A DNA stretch of 64,000 bases from Zobellella endophytica. GTDB taxonomy: Bacteria > Pseudomonadota > Gammaproteobacteria > Enterobacterales > Aeromonadaceae. The stretch is taken from the NCBI RefSeq assembly GCF_003012775.1, contig NZ_PXYG01000011.1, positions 1 through 64,000 on the forward strand, given 5' to 3'. Below, piece after piece: positions 47,554-55,991 of the stretch. A model generated the notes under the pieces. It was not told the DNA's origin and made no database searches. It was given only the letters and a program-made list of their open reading frames with translations. The position numbers were made by a program, and so were the translations under genes. The first letter of the stretch is position 1. Each line of letters begins with the position of its first letter.

Positions 47554-48570
47554 TTATATCTCGTCACGTCCCAGGGATTGCAGGATCTTGTTCAGGTTTT
47601 CCTTGCCGCCGAGCTGGTCGTAGTACTTGGGCCAGACCTGGCTGATGGCCTTGTCCATCCATTCCTGTTCGCCGTTGGCGGCGTCGGTGATCTGCATGCC
47701 GCGGCTGGTCAGCTCGGCCCTGATCTTGTCTTCCTGCTCCACCAGCCACTGGGCGCCGTGTTCGGTGGCCGCCTGGCCCGCGTCCAGGATGGCCTGCTGG
47801 ACTTCCGGCGTCTGGGACTGGAATACCGACTCGGACACGATCAGCGGCTCGATGGAGAACAGATAGCGGATGTTGGTGACGTATTTCTGCACCTCGTCGA
47901 ACTTCATGGCGTAGACGGTGATGTAGGGGTTGTCCTGGCCGTCGACCACGCCCAGCTGCAGTCCGGTGAAGGTTTCGGACCAGGCCATGGGGGTGGGGTT
48001 GATGCCCCAGGCGCGATAGGTGTCGATCATGATCTCGTTGTTGGGCACCCGGATCTTCAGGCCCTTGAGATCGTCCAGGCTCTGCACCGGCTGCTTGGAG
48101 TTGGTCAGCACCCGGAAGCCGGAATAGGCCCAGCCGACGATGCGTACCCCGGCGTCGCGTACCGTGTTGTCCACCAGTTGTTGGCCCACCTCACCCTGGG
48201 TCAGGGCGATGGCGTCGTCCAGGCTCTGCACCATGTAGGGCAGGGTCAGCACGCCGACGGAAGGGGAGAAGGGGGTGACGTTGTTGATGGCCAGGATGGA
48301 GAAGTCGAGCAACCCCATGGAGGCGTCGTTGACCGTGGCCTGTTCGTCGCCGAGCTGGCCGTTGAGGAACAGCTGGGTGTCGTGCTGGCCGCCGGTCTTT
48401 TCCTTGAACACCTCGGAAAACTTCAGCGCCAGCTGGTGCTGGGTGCCGCCGGCGCCGTCGCCCACCGCCACCCTGAAGGTTTTGGCCTGGGCCAGGCCGC
48501 TGGTGACGGCCGCCGCCCCCAGGCAGAGGGCGAAAGAGAGGGACTTGATAAAACGTTGCTTGCGTATCAT
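47554..48570 (-). CDS. TRAP transporter solute-binding protein (DctP/TauK type)
   Basis: 338 aa. It has a signal peptide (MIRKQRFIKSLSFALCLGAA... AQA) and a DctP fold with the conserved Arg in GLKIRVPNNEIMIDTYRAWG and AWSETFTGLQLGVVDGQDNP. It captures the substrate in the periplasm. It is the first gene of the TRAP-UspA operon. ATG at 48570 (GGAG nine bases upstream) gives the proper signal peptide. Confidence 0.92.
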   Translation of the reverse strand: MIRKQRFIKSLSFALCLGAAAVTSGLAQAKTFRVAVGDGAGGTQHQLALKFSEVFKEKTGGQHDTQLFLNGQLGDEQATVNDASMGLLDFSILAINNVTPFSPSVGVLTLPYMVQSLDDAIALTQGEVGQQLVDNTVRDAGVRIVGWAYSGFRVLTNSKQPVQSLDDLKGLKIRVPNNEIMIDTYRAWGINPTPMAWSETFTGLQLGVVDGQDNPYITVYAMKFDEVQKYVTNIRYLFSIEPLIVSESVFQSQTPEVQQAILDAGQAATEHGAQWLVEQEDKIRAELTSRGMQITDAANGEQEWMDKAISQVWPKYYDQLGGKENLNKILQSLGRDEI

Positions 48571-48785
48571 GGCTTCTTGCTCCAGTTGCTGATGTTCCGC
48601 TCGCGGCGGAACCGTGACCTTCCGTGACATCGGGCCCCAGGGTGTCTCTGCCACGCCTGCTGCCCACTACTGGCTCAATGCATGCCGTCTCGACCCGGGT
48701 GGGTGCAACCAAGACGGCATCCGGTGTTCCTCGGCCCCGGGACGGCGGGCCTGGGGTTAATAGTTAAATGCGGCCGACCAAAAGG

Positions 48786-48818
48786 TTAGGACCACTTATC
48801 CTGTTGAGCTGGGTCCAG
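48786..48818 (-). promoter_or_regulatory. TauR-type direct repeat before the TRAP operon
   Basis: On the minus strand CTGGACCCAG (starting 48818) and GTGGTCCTAA (starting 48795) are 23 bp apart. The second copy differs from the remembered CTGGACYTAA unit at only two positions. It lies ~215 bp before the DctP start, in the 314-base gap between the CobT-like gene and the TRAP operon; the left part of the gap is AT-rich and holds no gene. Confidence 0.68.
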
Positions 48819-48884
48819 CGTAAAAAAACCTTAAAATCATACAGTTAATAAAATAATTTTGTAATTTAAATGTTAATTAAATGA

Positions 48885-50642
48885 TCATTTTCCGGCCATG
48901 GCCGCGGCCATCAACGCCAGTATTTCATCGAACACCCGGTTGTCCGGCGCCCGCGCCAGATCCAGCAGCCGGCTGTGGCGGTAGTAGTCGCTCAGATCCA
49001 GCCCCACCCCCAGGGCGCAGAGCCGGATGAGGCCCTCTTGCTCCAGCCGTCCGGTCACCTGGCGCAGGTGCAGGTCGAGGATATCCTGCCCGTTGGCCTG
49101 GCGGGTGGCGGTGTCCATCGGGCAGCCGTCGGAGATCACCAGCAACAGCCGGTCCCGCGCCGGCAGCGCCAGCAGCCGCTGCTCGGCCCACTGCAGGGCC
49201 TCGCCGTCCAGCCCCTCGCGGAACAGATCCCCCTTGAGCAGGGCGGCGATGTCTTTCCTGGCCCGGCGCCAGGGCCGTTCGGCTTCCTTGTAGACCAGGT
49301 GGCAGCGCTCGTTGAGCCGGCCCGGGTTGGCCGGCCGGCCGCTGCGCTGCCATTGGCGCAGCGGCTGGCCGCCGTTCCAGTGGCCGGTGGTGAAGCCCAG
49401 TATCTCCACCCGGGCACCGACCCGTTCCAGGGCCCGGGCCAGGGTATCCACCAGCATGACGATGCTCTCCATGTGCGGACGCATGGAGCCGGAGTTGTCG
49501 ATCAGGAAGCTGACCACCGCCTCGGTGTGCGGTGCCGGTTGTTCCTGCTTGAACACCCGCCGGTCGGCGGCCGAGGTGACCAGGGCCGGCAGCCGGCGGC
49601 CGTCGAGCCGGCCGTCCTCCTCGCCGAAGCGCCAGCCGTCGAGCCGGGGCCTGGCCAGCAGCCGGTGCAGCTTCTTGGTGAGCAGGTTGAGGTTGAGCCC
49701 CTGTGCGCGGATGCGCCGGTCGAGGGTGTCGCGCAGGCTGACCAGCAGCTCGGGTCGCACCCGCCGTCGGGCCGGCCATTCCTGGTCGAAACGGTCGTCG
49801 TAGACGCGGTAATTCGCGGCCGGCCGGTCCGGACGGGAGCCGGACGGCCCGGCGGCCGTGGCCGGGCCCTCGTCGCCGTCGCCCTCCGGCTCCAGCAGCA
49901 GGCCGAAGGCCCTTTTGGTGTCTTCACTCAGGGCCTCGGCCTTGCCCTCCGCCGCCAGCCGCTGGCCGAGCCCGTCCACCAGCTCGTGCAGGCAGAAGGC
50001 GATGTGCCGCGCCGGCTCGGCGAAGGCGGCCTGGTCGTGGCGGTGGCGGCGCAGCAGGCCGAAGGCGGGGCCGATGTCCCGCAGCAGAAACATGCGGGTG
50101 GATTCAATCAGCATCTCGGTCGTTTCTTCCAGCGGGCCGCCGCCGAGCTGGACCCAGCTCATCTGGGCCAGGGTGAACAGCAGCAGGCCGACGTGGGTCT
50201 CGGTCTGGCCCGAGGCCAGGAACTGGTTGCTCCAGGCGCTGAAGCGATGGTGCAGGTTGCGGCGGCTGCCCGGATGGTGCGCTTCGACCAGAGATTCGAC
50301 CCTGAGCTGCTCCAGCAGCTCGAACACCAGCCGGGCGACGGGGGGGGCCGGCCGCCGCCGCCGGTGCAGCCCGGGATCGTTGTGGCGCAGGCGCAGGGCG
50401 ATGGCGTCGGCGACACCGCGGAAGGAGCCCAGGTCGTCCAGGCCCGGTTCCGGATGCAGGTGGGGCGCGCGCAGGGGATAGGGGCGGCCCCGCCATTCCA
50501 GCCGGTGGCCGCGGTAGCGCAGCTCCGCCTGGGCCGACTGGGCGCGGATCAGGGCGGCGCAGAGTTCTTCCAGCCGTTGCTGGCGGCGGGCGGCGGCGGC
50601 CGGATCCTGGGGTGAATTGGAGGTGGTGGTCATGGTTTCCAT
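48885..50642 (-). CDS. CobT-like protein with VWA domain
   Basis: 585 aa. The C-terminal ~220 residues are a von Willebrand A domain with the MIDAS motif SFLIDNSGSMRPH and a later ISDGCPMD, as in cobaltochelatase CobT. The N-terminal part is the helical CobT-type region with an acidic spacer (~residues 240-275, EPEGDGDEGP). There is no CobN in the window, so cobalt insertion is not supported. It follows the CobS-like gene by 81 bp. A second Met at 50633 could be the true start. Confidence 0.85.
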   Translation of the reverse strand: METMTTTSNSPQDPAAAARRQQRLEELCAALIRAQSAQAELRYRGHRLEWRGRPYPLRAPHLHPEPGLDDLGSFRGVADAIALRLRHNDPGLHRRRRPAPPVARLVFELLEQLRVESLVEAHHPGSRRNLHHRFSAWSNQFLASGQTETHVGLLLFTLAQMSWVQLGGGPLEETTEMLIESTRMFLLRDIGPAFGLLRRHRHDQAAFAEPARHIAFCLHELVDGLGQRLAAEGKAEALSEDTKRAFGLLLEPEGDGDEGPATAAGPSGSRPDRPAANYRVYDDRFDQEWPARRRVRPELLVSLRDTLDRRIRAQGLNLNLLTKKLHRLLARPRLDGWRFGEEDGRLDGRRLPALVTSAADRRVFKQEQPAPHTEAVVSFLIDNSGSMRPHMESIVMLVDTLARALERVGARVEILGFTTGHWNGGQPLRQWQRSGRPANPGRLNERCHLVYKEAERPWRRARKDIAALLKGDLFREGLDGEALQWAEQRLLALPARDRLLLVISDGCPMDTATRQANGQDILDLHLRQVTGRLEQEGLIRLCALGVGLDLSDYYRHSRLLDLARAPDNRVFDEILALMAAAMAGK

Positions 50643-50723
50643 CCCGTTGATGATGCGGCTGGGCTCGGGGCTGGGCGGCCCAGGTGCCTCATCGCTGAAT
50701 TACTACAGTCTTCAAACAGGCGC

Positions 50724-51704
50724 TTATATCATCGCCAGCTGCAGGGACCGGGATTCGTCCAGTTCCTGATCGAAACAGCGCTGGTAGTATTCCGCCACCA
50801 GCCCGCGCTCCGCCTCATCGCACTTGTTGAGGAACGAGAGCCGGAAGGCCCGCGCCGGATCGCCGAAGATCTCGGTGTTTTCGGCCCAGGCGATCAGGGT
50901 GCGCGGCGACATCAGGGTGGACAGGTCGCCGGCGGCGAAGCCGGCCCGGGTCAGCTCGGCCACCGCCACCATGGTGCTGATCAACTGGTAACCGCGCGGG
51001 TCCGCGTAACGGGGCACCTTGCCCTGCACGATGCGGATTTCGTCTTCCCGCGGCAGGTAGTCGAGTTTGGCCACGATGTTCCAGCGGTCCATCTGCGCCT
51101 GGTTGACCTGCTGGGTGCCGTGGTAGAGGCCGTTGACGTTGCCGAGGCCGACGGTGTTGGCGGTGGCGAACAGCCGGAAGTCGGGATGAGGGGTGATTAC
51201 CTGGTTCTGGTCGAGCAGGGTGAACTTGCCGTCCTGCTCCAGGATGCGCTGGATCACGAACATCACGTCCGGGCGGCCGGCGTCGAACTCGTCGAAGATC
51301 AGCGCCACCGGCCGGCGCAGGGCCCAGGGCACTATGCCTTCCTGGAAGCGGGTGATCTGCTTGCCTTCCTCCAGCACTATGGTGTCCTTGCCCACCAGGT
51401 CCAGCCGGCTGATATGGCCGTCCAGGTTGACCCGCACGCAGGGCCAGTTGAGCCGGGCGGCCACCTGCTCGATATGGGTCGACTTGCCGGTGCCGTGCAG
51501 CCCCTGCAGCAGCACCCGCCGGTTGCGGGTAAAGCCGGCGAGGATGGCCAGGGTGACGTCCGGGTTGAAGCAGTAGGTCGGGTCGGCCTCGGGCACGTGT
51601 TCATCCCGCTGGGCAAACACCGGCACCTTGAAATCCGCATCGATATCGAACAGCTCGCGCACCGACACCAGCCGGCCGGGGTGCTCGTGAATCAAATCTG
51701 TCAT
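50724..51704 (-). CDS. CobS-like AAA+ ATPase
   Basis: 326 aa. It matches CobS in order: N-terminal segment with VPEADPTYCFNPDV, Walker A LLQGLHGTGKSTHIEQVA, Walker B ALIFDEFDAGRPDVMFV, and the sensor FATANTVGLGN. CobS with CobT drives metal insertion by CobN; MoxR-type relatives remodel other enzymes. The GGGAG before the ATG and a TauR-type repeat upstream suggest it heads its own operon with the CobT-like gene. Confidence 0.88.
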   Translation of the reverse strand: MTDLIHEHPGRLVSVRELFDIDADFKVPVFAQRDEHVPEADPTYCFNPDVTLAILAGFTRNRRVLLQGLHGTGKSTHIEQVAARLNWPCVRVNLDGHISRLDLVGKDTIVLEEGKQITRFQEGIVPWALRRPVALIFDEFDAGRPDVMFVIQRILEQDGKFTLLDQNQVITPHPDFRLFATANTVGLGNVNGLYHGTQQVNQAQMDRWNIVAKLDYLPREDEIRIVQGKVPRYADPRGYQLISTMVAVAELTRAGFAAGDLSTLMSPRTLIAWAENTEIFGDPARAFRLSFLNKCDEAERGLVAEYYQRCFDQELDESRSLQLAMI

Positions 51705-51774
51705 GGCCCTGCTCCCTGTCTGTAGACATCAAAGATAACGCTGACGCCAGTGTAACGGCCGGCACGGGGCCGGA

Positions 51775-51807
51775 CAGGGGCCAGTTGGCCCGGAGGGATA
51801 TGGCCAG
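51775..51807 (-). promoter_or_regulatory. Candidate TauR-type direct repeat before cobS-like gene
   Basis: On the minus strand CTGGCCATAT (from 51807) and CTGGCCCCTG (from 51784) start 23 bp apart, 80 bp before the start codon, in the 109-bp gap after SulP. The copies keep CTGGCC but not the TAA end, so this is weaker than the xsc and TRAP sites. Confidence 0.5.
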
Positions 51808-51813
51808 TGGCGG

Positions 51814-53610
51814 CTAGGCCGGCTGGCGCAGTATCTCCCGCTCTTGCTCGGACCGGGCACCGGGCGGGGCGAGGTGGCATTCCCGGAAGATCTTGGCGGT
51901 GCAGGTCTTGCAGATGGCCGGATCCAGCCGCTGGTAGATGCGGTGTATGGCCTGGCCCTTGTTGACGAAGAGGTGATCGTCGCCCAGCTCTGCCACCAGG
52001 TTGTTGCGTTTGAGAAAACGGACCACCCCGTCCTTGAGGTTGCACAGGTAGAGATCGCCGCCTTCGTCCCGCCGCCGCCGGGATTCCTGCACCAGCATTT
52101 CGGCGCCGACGATATCCACGAAGTTCATGCCGTTGCCCACGATCAGCAGCCGGGGCTCGCGGATGTTCTGCAGGTATTCCTGCACGTGGTTGACCGCCCC
52201 GAAAAACAGCGAGCCCTCGATGCGGATGATGCGCAGCTGGGGGCAATAGGGTAGCCGCTTGTGTTCGGCATTGACGAAGAACGGATGCCTGGCGTCCGGA
52301 TCCGGCAAGATGGTGACGATGCGCGGGGTGGAGGTGCGCTTGAGGTAGAACACCAGCGACAGTATCACCCCCGCATAAATGGCGAACTCCAGCGCCACCA
52401 GCAGGGTGGCGGCGAAGGTCACGCTCAGCACCGTGGCCTCGGACCTGGCCGCCCGCACGATCAGCCGGATATGGTGAAAGTCGATCAGGTTCCAGGCCAC
52501 CACCAGCAGCAGGCCGGCCATGGCGGGCATGGGCAGCCAGGCGGTGAGGTCGGAAAACAGCAGCAGTATCACCAGCAGGAAGCCGGAGGCGAAGATCGCC
52601 GCCAGCGGAGTGCGGGCGCCGGAGGTATAGTTGACCCCGGTGCGGGTAAAGGAGCCGGAGGAGGCATAGCTGGAGAAGAAGGCCCCGACCACGTTCGACA
52701 GCCCCTGGCCGATGAACTCCTGGTTGCCGTCCAGCCGCTGGTGGGAGCGGCTGGCCACGGCGCGGGCGATGGAGGCGGCTTCCACCAGCCCGAGCAGGCC
52801 GATGGCCAGGGCGCCGGAGGCCAGGGCGCTGATGTTGCCGAGGCTGAGGTCCGGCAGGCTGAAGGGCGGCAGGCTGGCGGGAATGGCCCCCACCAGGGCG
52901 ATGTGCTGCCGCCCGGGGTCGAGCAGCAGGGCCAGGCCGCTGGCCAGGAACAGGGCGATCAGCATGTTGGGCCAGCGCGGGCGGAACCGCTTGAGCAGCA
53001 CGCAGGCGAGCAGGGTCAGCAGGCCCACCGCCAGGCTGTAGGGATCAATCTCGGGTAGGTGGTGCAGCACCTGCCACCAGGTGTCGGTAAAGGAACCGTC
53101 CGTGTCCAGGTTCAGCCCCAGCAGGTTCTGCAGCTGGCTGGAGGCGATCACCACGGCGGCGCCGGCGGTGAAACCGATCACCACCGAATGGGACACGAAA
53201 TTGACCAGCACCCCCAGCCGGGCCGAGGCCAGGATCAGCTGGAAGATTCCCTTCATCAGGGTCAGGGTCAGCGCCAGGGTGATGAACTGTGCCGTGCCCG
53301 GCTCGGCCAGGGGGCTGACCGAGGTGAACACCACTATCGACATGGCGGCGGTGGGGCCGGAGATCAGGTGCCAGGAAGAGCCGAACAGCGCGGCGACGAT
53401 GGCCGGCACGATGGCCGCGTACAGGCCGTACTCCGGCGGCAGGCCGGCGATCAGCGCATAGGCCACGCCCTGGGGCAGTACTATGATGGCGTTGGTCAGG
53501 CCGGCCTGGGCGTCCGCCTTCAGGCTGGTGCGGTTGACCATGGGCGCCCATTGCAGAAAAGGCAGCAGGCGGGTCCATGAGCCCGGCTGTCCCGTTCCCT
53601 TGATTGCCAT
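51814..53610 (-). CDS. SulP family anion transporter with STAS domain
   Basis: 598 aa. About 11-14 helices cover residues 20-430, with the SulP signature GLTNAIIVLPQGVAYALIAGLPPEYGLYAA in two parts. A STAS domain follows at ~450-560 (LRIIRIEGSLFFGAVNHVQEYL). The last ~40 residues carry CKTCTAKIFREC, an unusual Cys-rich tail. GGAGG lies before the ATG. In the taurine island it may export sulfate or sulfite formed after Xsc, or take up sulfate; direction cannot be told from sequence. Confidence 0.9.
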   Translation of the reverse strand: MAIKGTGQPGSWTRLLPFLQWAPMVNRTSLKADAQAGLTNAIIVLPQGVAYALIAGLPPEYGLYAAIVPAIVAALFGSSWHLISGPTAAMSIVVFTSVSPLAEPGTAQFITLALTLTLMKGIFQLILASARLGVLVNFVSHSVVIGFTAGAAVVIASSQLQNLLGLNLDTDGSFTDTWWQVLHHLPEIDPYSLAVGLLTLLACVLLKRFRPRWPNMLIALFLASGLALLLDPGRQHIALVGAIPASLPPFSLPDLSLGNISALASGALAIGLLGLVEAASIARAVASRSHQRLDGNQEFIGQGLSNVVGAFFSSYASSGSFTRTGVNYTSGARTPLAAIFASGFLLVILLLFSDLTAWLPMPAMAGLLLVVAWNLIDFHHIRLIVRAARSEATVLSVTFAATLLVALEFAIYAGVILSLVFYLKRTSTPRIVTILPDPDARHPFFVNAEHKRLPYCPQLRIIRIEGSLFFGAVNHVQEYLQNIREPRLLIVGNGMNFVDIVGAEMLVQESRRRRDEGGDLYLCNLKDGVVRFLKRNNLVAELGDDHLFVNKGQAIHRIYQRLDPAICKTCTAKIFRECHLAPPGARSEQEREILRQPA

Positions 53611-53746
53611 GTTCGGCCTCCGTGTTGTTGGGGGTATCGGTCACGACCCGGAACCGGCCCGGGATCGGTGTCGATTAAACCACGTCTTGCGCGCCGCCTT
53701 AAGCCCGGATACGGTCGCGGCCGGCGTCTCCTGCCTTTCATTATGG

Positions 53747-53779
53747 CTGGCCCCATCCCGGGCCGGTAACTGGCATTTG
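53747..53779 (+). promoter_or_regulatory. Candidate TauR-type direct repeat between SulP and the ALDH-like gene
   Basis: CTGGCCCCAT (53747) and CTGGCATTTG (53770) begin 23 bp apart. The second copy is poor outside CTGG. It lies in the 267-bp divergent gap and could serve either gene. Confidence 0.45.
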
Positions 53780-53877
53780 TTGGTCGCCTTGGTGCCCGGT
53801 AACGTCGGAGGAAGGCTCCGCCTTCGGATCCCGGACGCGAGGCCGCTCCCCGCACTCAAGGACAAGAGGATCGCATC

Positions 53878-55209
53878 ATGACATTTGTTTCCTGCCATCC
53901 GGCCAGCGGCCGGCAGACCGGGGTGTTCGAGGCCCTGTCCGCGAGCCAGCTGGAAGGCCGCCTGCAACAGAGTGCCGAGGCGGCCGAAGGCTGGCGGCAG
54001 CGCACCTTCGCCGAGCGCGCCGCCCTGCTCAACCAGCTGGCTTCCCAGCTGTCGGCCAACCGGGAGCGGCTGGCCCTGATCGTGACCCGGGAGCTGGGCC
54101 AGCGGCTGAGCGAGTCGCTGGCGGAGGTGGACCGCTGCGCCCACGAGTGCGCCTATTTCGCCGCCCACGGCCAGGCCATGTTGCCGCTGGCCCGCAGCCT
54201 GACCACCTTCGAGCCGATGGGCTCGGTGCTGCAGCTCGGCACCGGGCGTTTCCCCCTGTGGCAGGCGTTTCGCCTGCTGGCGCCGACCCTGATGGCCGGC
54301 AACGCCGTGCTGCTGAAGCCGGCCGAAAACCTGCCGCACTGTGCCCGGGAAATCGACGCCCTGGTGCGGGCGACGGGGGCGCCGGCGGGGCTGGTGTCCT
54401 GCCTGCTCATCGACCAACCCCGGGTGGCCGGGGTGATCCGGGATCCCCGGGTGGCGGCCCTGGCCTACGGCGGCAACCGGGAGGACGGGGCGCGGCTGGC
54501 GGTACTGGCCGGCCGGCAGCTGAAACCGGTGGTGATGGAGCTGGATGGGGCTGATTTGCAGATCGTGCTGGATGACGCGGATCCGGAGGCGGCGGTGGCG
54601 GCGGTGCTGGACTCCGGCTTGCGCAATGCCGGCCAGTTGGGCCGGGGCGCGCGCGGGGTGGTGGTGACCCCGGCCATCGCCGATGACGTGGTGGCGATGC
54701 TGGCCCAGCGGCTGGCCGGGATGGCGTGCGGGGATCCGGAAGATCCGCAAACCGGGCTGGGCCCGCTGGCGAGCGCCTCGTCGCGCGCTCGGCTGCACCG
54801 GCAGGTGCAGGCGGCGCGCCGGCAGGGAGCCCGGGCGGTGCTGGGGTGCGAGTTGCCCGCCGGCCCCGGCTGGTACTATCCGGCCTCCCTGCTCGACGGG
54901 GTGGCGCCGGAGATGCCGGTGTTCCGCCGGCCGGCGGGCGGTCCGCTGCTCTCTGTGCTGCGGGTCGCCGGCGCCGACGACATTCCCGCCCTGTGCCGGG
55001 GCCTGGGACCGGGCGGCAGCGCCGGCATCTGGAGCCGGGATCTGGCCCGGGGCGAGCAGCTGGGCCGGCAGCTGGCGATGGACAGCTGCTTCGTCAATGC
55101 GGTACCGGGGCGGGATGCGGGCTACCCCTTCGCAGTGGGACCGAGCCCCGCGGGGCATTTCAATATCAAGGCGTTCTGCACCATGAAATCGCTGGTACTG
55201 GCGGTATAG
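53878..55209 (+). CDS. Aldehyde dehydrogenase-like protein lacking the catalytic Cys
   Basis: 443 aa, full ALDH-fold length, closest in pattern to succinate-semialdehyde dehydrogenase Sad/YneI. The cofactor Lys is kept (AGNAVLLKPAENLP) and the general base Glu too (VVMELDGADLQIV). The active-site GQxC region reads NAGQLGRGARGV, so Cys is Gly; the oxyanion Asn of the PWNFP motif is changed (GTGRFPLWQ), and the EEMFGPV motif is lost (RRPAGGPLL). It is therefore probably not a working dehydrogenase. The frame is intact and has AGAGG upstream, so it is not a decayed gene. Confidence 0.82.
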   Translation: MTFVSCHPASGRQTGVFEALSASQLEGRLQQSAEAAEGWRQRTFAERAALLNQLASQLSANRERLALIVTRELGQRLSESLAEVDRCAHECAYFAAHGQAMLPLARSLTTFEPMGSVLQLGTGRFPLWQAFRLLAPTLMAGNAVLLKPAENLPHCAREIDALVRATGAPAGLVSCLLIDQPRVAGVIRDPRVAALAYGGNREDGARLAVLAGRQLKPVVMELDGADLQIVLDDADPEAAVAAVLDSGLRNAGQLGRGARGVVVTPAIADDVVAMLAQRLAGMACGDPEDPQTGLGPLASASSRARLHRQVQAARRQGARAVLGCELPAGPGWYYPASLLDGVAPEMPVFRRPAGGPLLSVLRVAGADDIPALCRGLGPGGSAGIWSRDLARGEQLGRQLAMDSCFVNAVPGRDAGYPFAVGPSPAGHFNIKAFCTMKSLVLAV

Positions 55210-55213
55210 CGGG

Positions 55214-55246
55214 CTGGCCCCAGCGGCGGATGGCATCTGGCCCTGT
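55214..55246 (+). promoter_or_regulatory. Candidate TauR-type direct repeat before DUF3461 gene 1
   Basis: CTGGCCCCAG (55214) and CTGGCCCTGT (55237) begin 23 bp apart, five bases after the ALDH-like stop and 165 bp before the DUF3461 gene. Confidence 0.5.
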
Positions 55247-55410
55247 CCGCGGCGGGCGGGCCCGGTTAGACTCCGCGCCATCCATTGCCCTGCCTGGAAT
55301 GGCCCCGCCCCGCGGTCAGCCGTCACGGATCCGACGCCCCGGTCAATGTCCGCCGCCCTGCGTGGTGGAAACCTGAGTGACAGCAGTATCAATTTTTCGG
55401 GCGAATACAG

Positions 55411-55818
55411 ATGACATCAGCATACCCAACCCTGGAACAGATGGGGATCCACTCCTTCGACAGCATCAGCCAATACCGCTTGCGCCGCGAGGCCAGGGCC
55501 GACGTGCTCAAGGTGTATTACCACCGGCCAGCCGGCTCCCTGCTGTCGCGCAGCAAGAAATTCACCTTCGCCCGGCCCAAGGCCGCGGTGCCGGTCGAGT
55601 TCCAGAAAACCGCCCAATGGCACCAGCTGGACGACACCAGCCCGGTGCTGCGCCAGGCGCTGGTGGAGCTGCAGCAACTGCTGAACACCGCCGGGCCGGA
55701 CGGGGACGACGCCACCCGGGACAGCAAGCAGCAGTTGTTGCAGGATCTGGAGCACATGGAGCGGGTGATGAAGGCCAAGCTGGAAGAGCTGCGCCGGCAG
55801 ATAGCGGCGTTGAAATAA
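55411..55818 (+). CDS. DUF3461 family protein, copy 1
   Basis: 135 aa, cytosolic. It begins YPTLEQMGIHSFDSISQY and continues RLRREARADVLKVYYHRPAG...SKKFTFARPKA, the DUF3461 pattern known from Vibrio and Aeromonas. The C-terminal ~50 residues are a predicted coiled coil (LLQDLEHMERVMKAKLEELR). Its function is unknown. A paralogue lies 650 bp downstream, and both carry a TauR-type repeat upstream. Confidence 0.8.
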   Translation: MTSAYPTLEQMGIHSFDSISQYRLRREARADVLKVYYHRPAGSLLSRSKKFTFARPKAAVPVEFQKTAQWHQLDDTSPVLRQALVELQQLLNTAGPDGDDATRDSKQQLLQDLEHMERVMKAKLEELRRQIAALK

Positions 55819-55845
55819 CAGGGGGGCGGTTATCACCGCCCCTGT
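55818..55845 (+). terminator. Hairpin after DUF3461 copy 1
   Basis: ACAGGGG-GGCGGT / ACCGCCCCTGT with a 4-base loop begins at the stop codon. There is no T tract. Confidence 0.5.
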
Positions 55846-55864
55846 CTGCCGGTGACCGAATGGG

Positions 55865-55965
55865 GCGCGGGCGGCTCGCCCGCATCGGTGTCGCGCCCAG
55901 GGTTGAGGCGTTGCTTGCCAGGCCTGTGGTTCCCGCTACGCGGGAAAGCAGGCGGGCCGCCTGCG
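55865..55965. repeat. Cluster of REP-like palindromes
   Basis: Three hairpins follow each other: GCGGGCG-GCT-CGCCCGC, TTCCCGC-TAC-GCGGGAA and GCAGGCG-GGC-CGCCTGC, the last followed by GCTCCACCCGCG. The sequence style is that of intergenic REP elements in GC-rich gammaproteobacteria. It separates DUF3461 copy 1 from the small minus-strand gene. Confidence 0.55.
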
Positions 55966-55991
55966 CTCCACCCGCGTGCTTCTTGGCCTGG

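Noticed and set aside
48975-50615. A 546-codon plus-strand open frame opposite the CobT-like gene
   Set aside because: Antisense to a recognised VWA/CobT protein; no domains or ribosome site.
50643-50723. A TauR-type repeat before the CobT-like gene
   Set aside because: Only one minus-strand CTGG was found in this short gap, so no 23-bp pair exists; the gene is probably cotranscribed with the CobS-like gene.
48885-51704. CobS/CobT pair as true cobaltochelatase subunits for cobalamin synthesis
   Set aside because: No CobN or other cobalamin gene is present in the window and the neighbours are taurine genes; I keep the -like label.
53641-55392. A 583-codon minus-strand open frame opposite the ALDH-like gene
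   Set aside because: The plus-strand protein is ALDH-like along its whole length, whereas the minus-strand product is Arg/Gln/Pro/Gly-rich with no family features.
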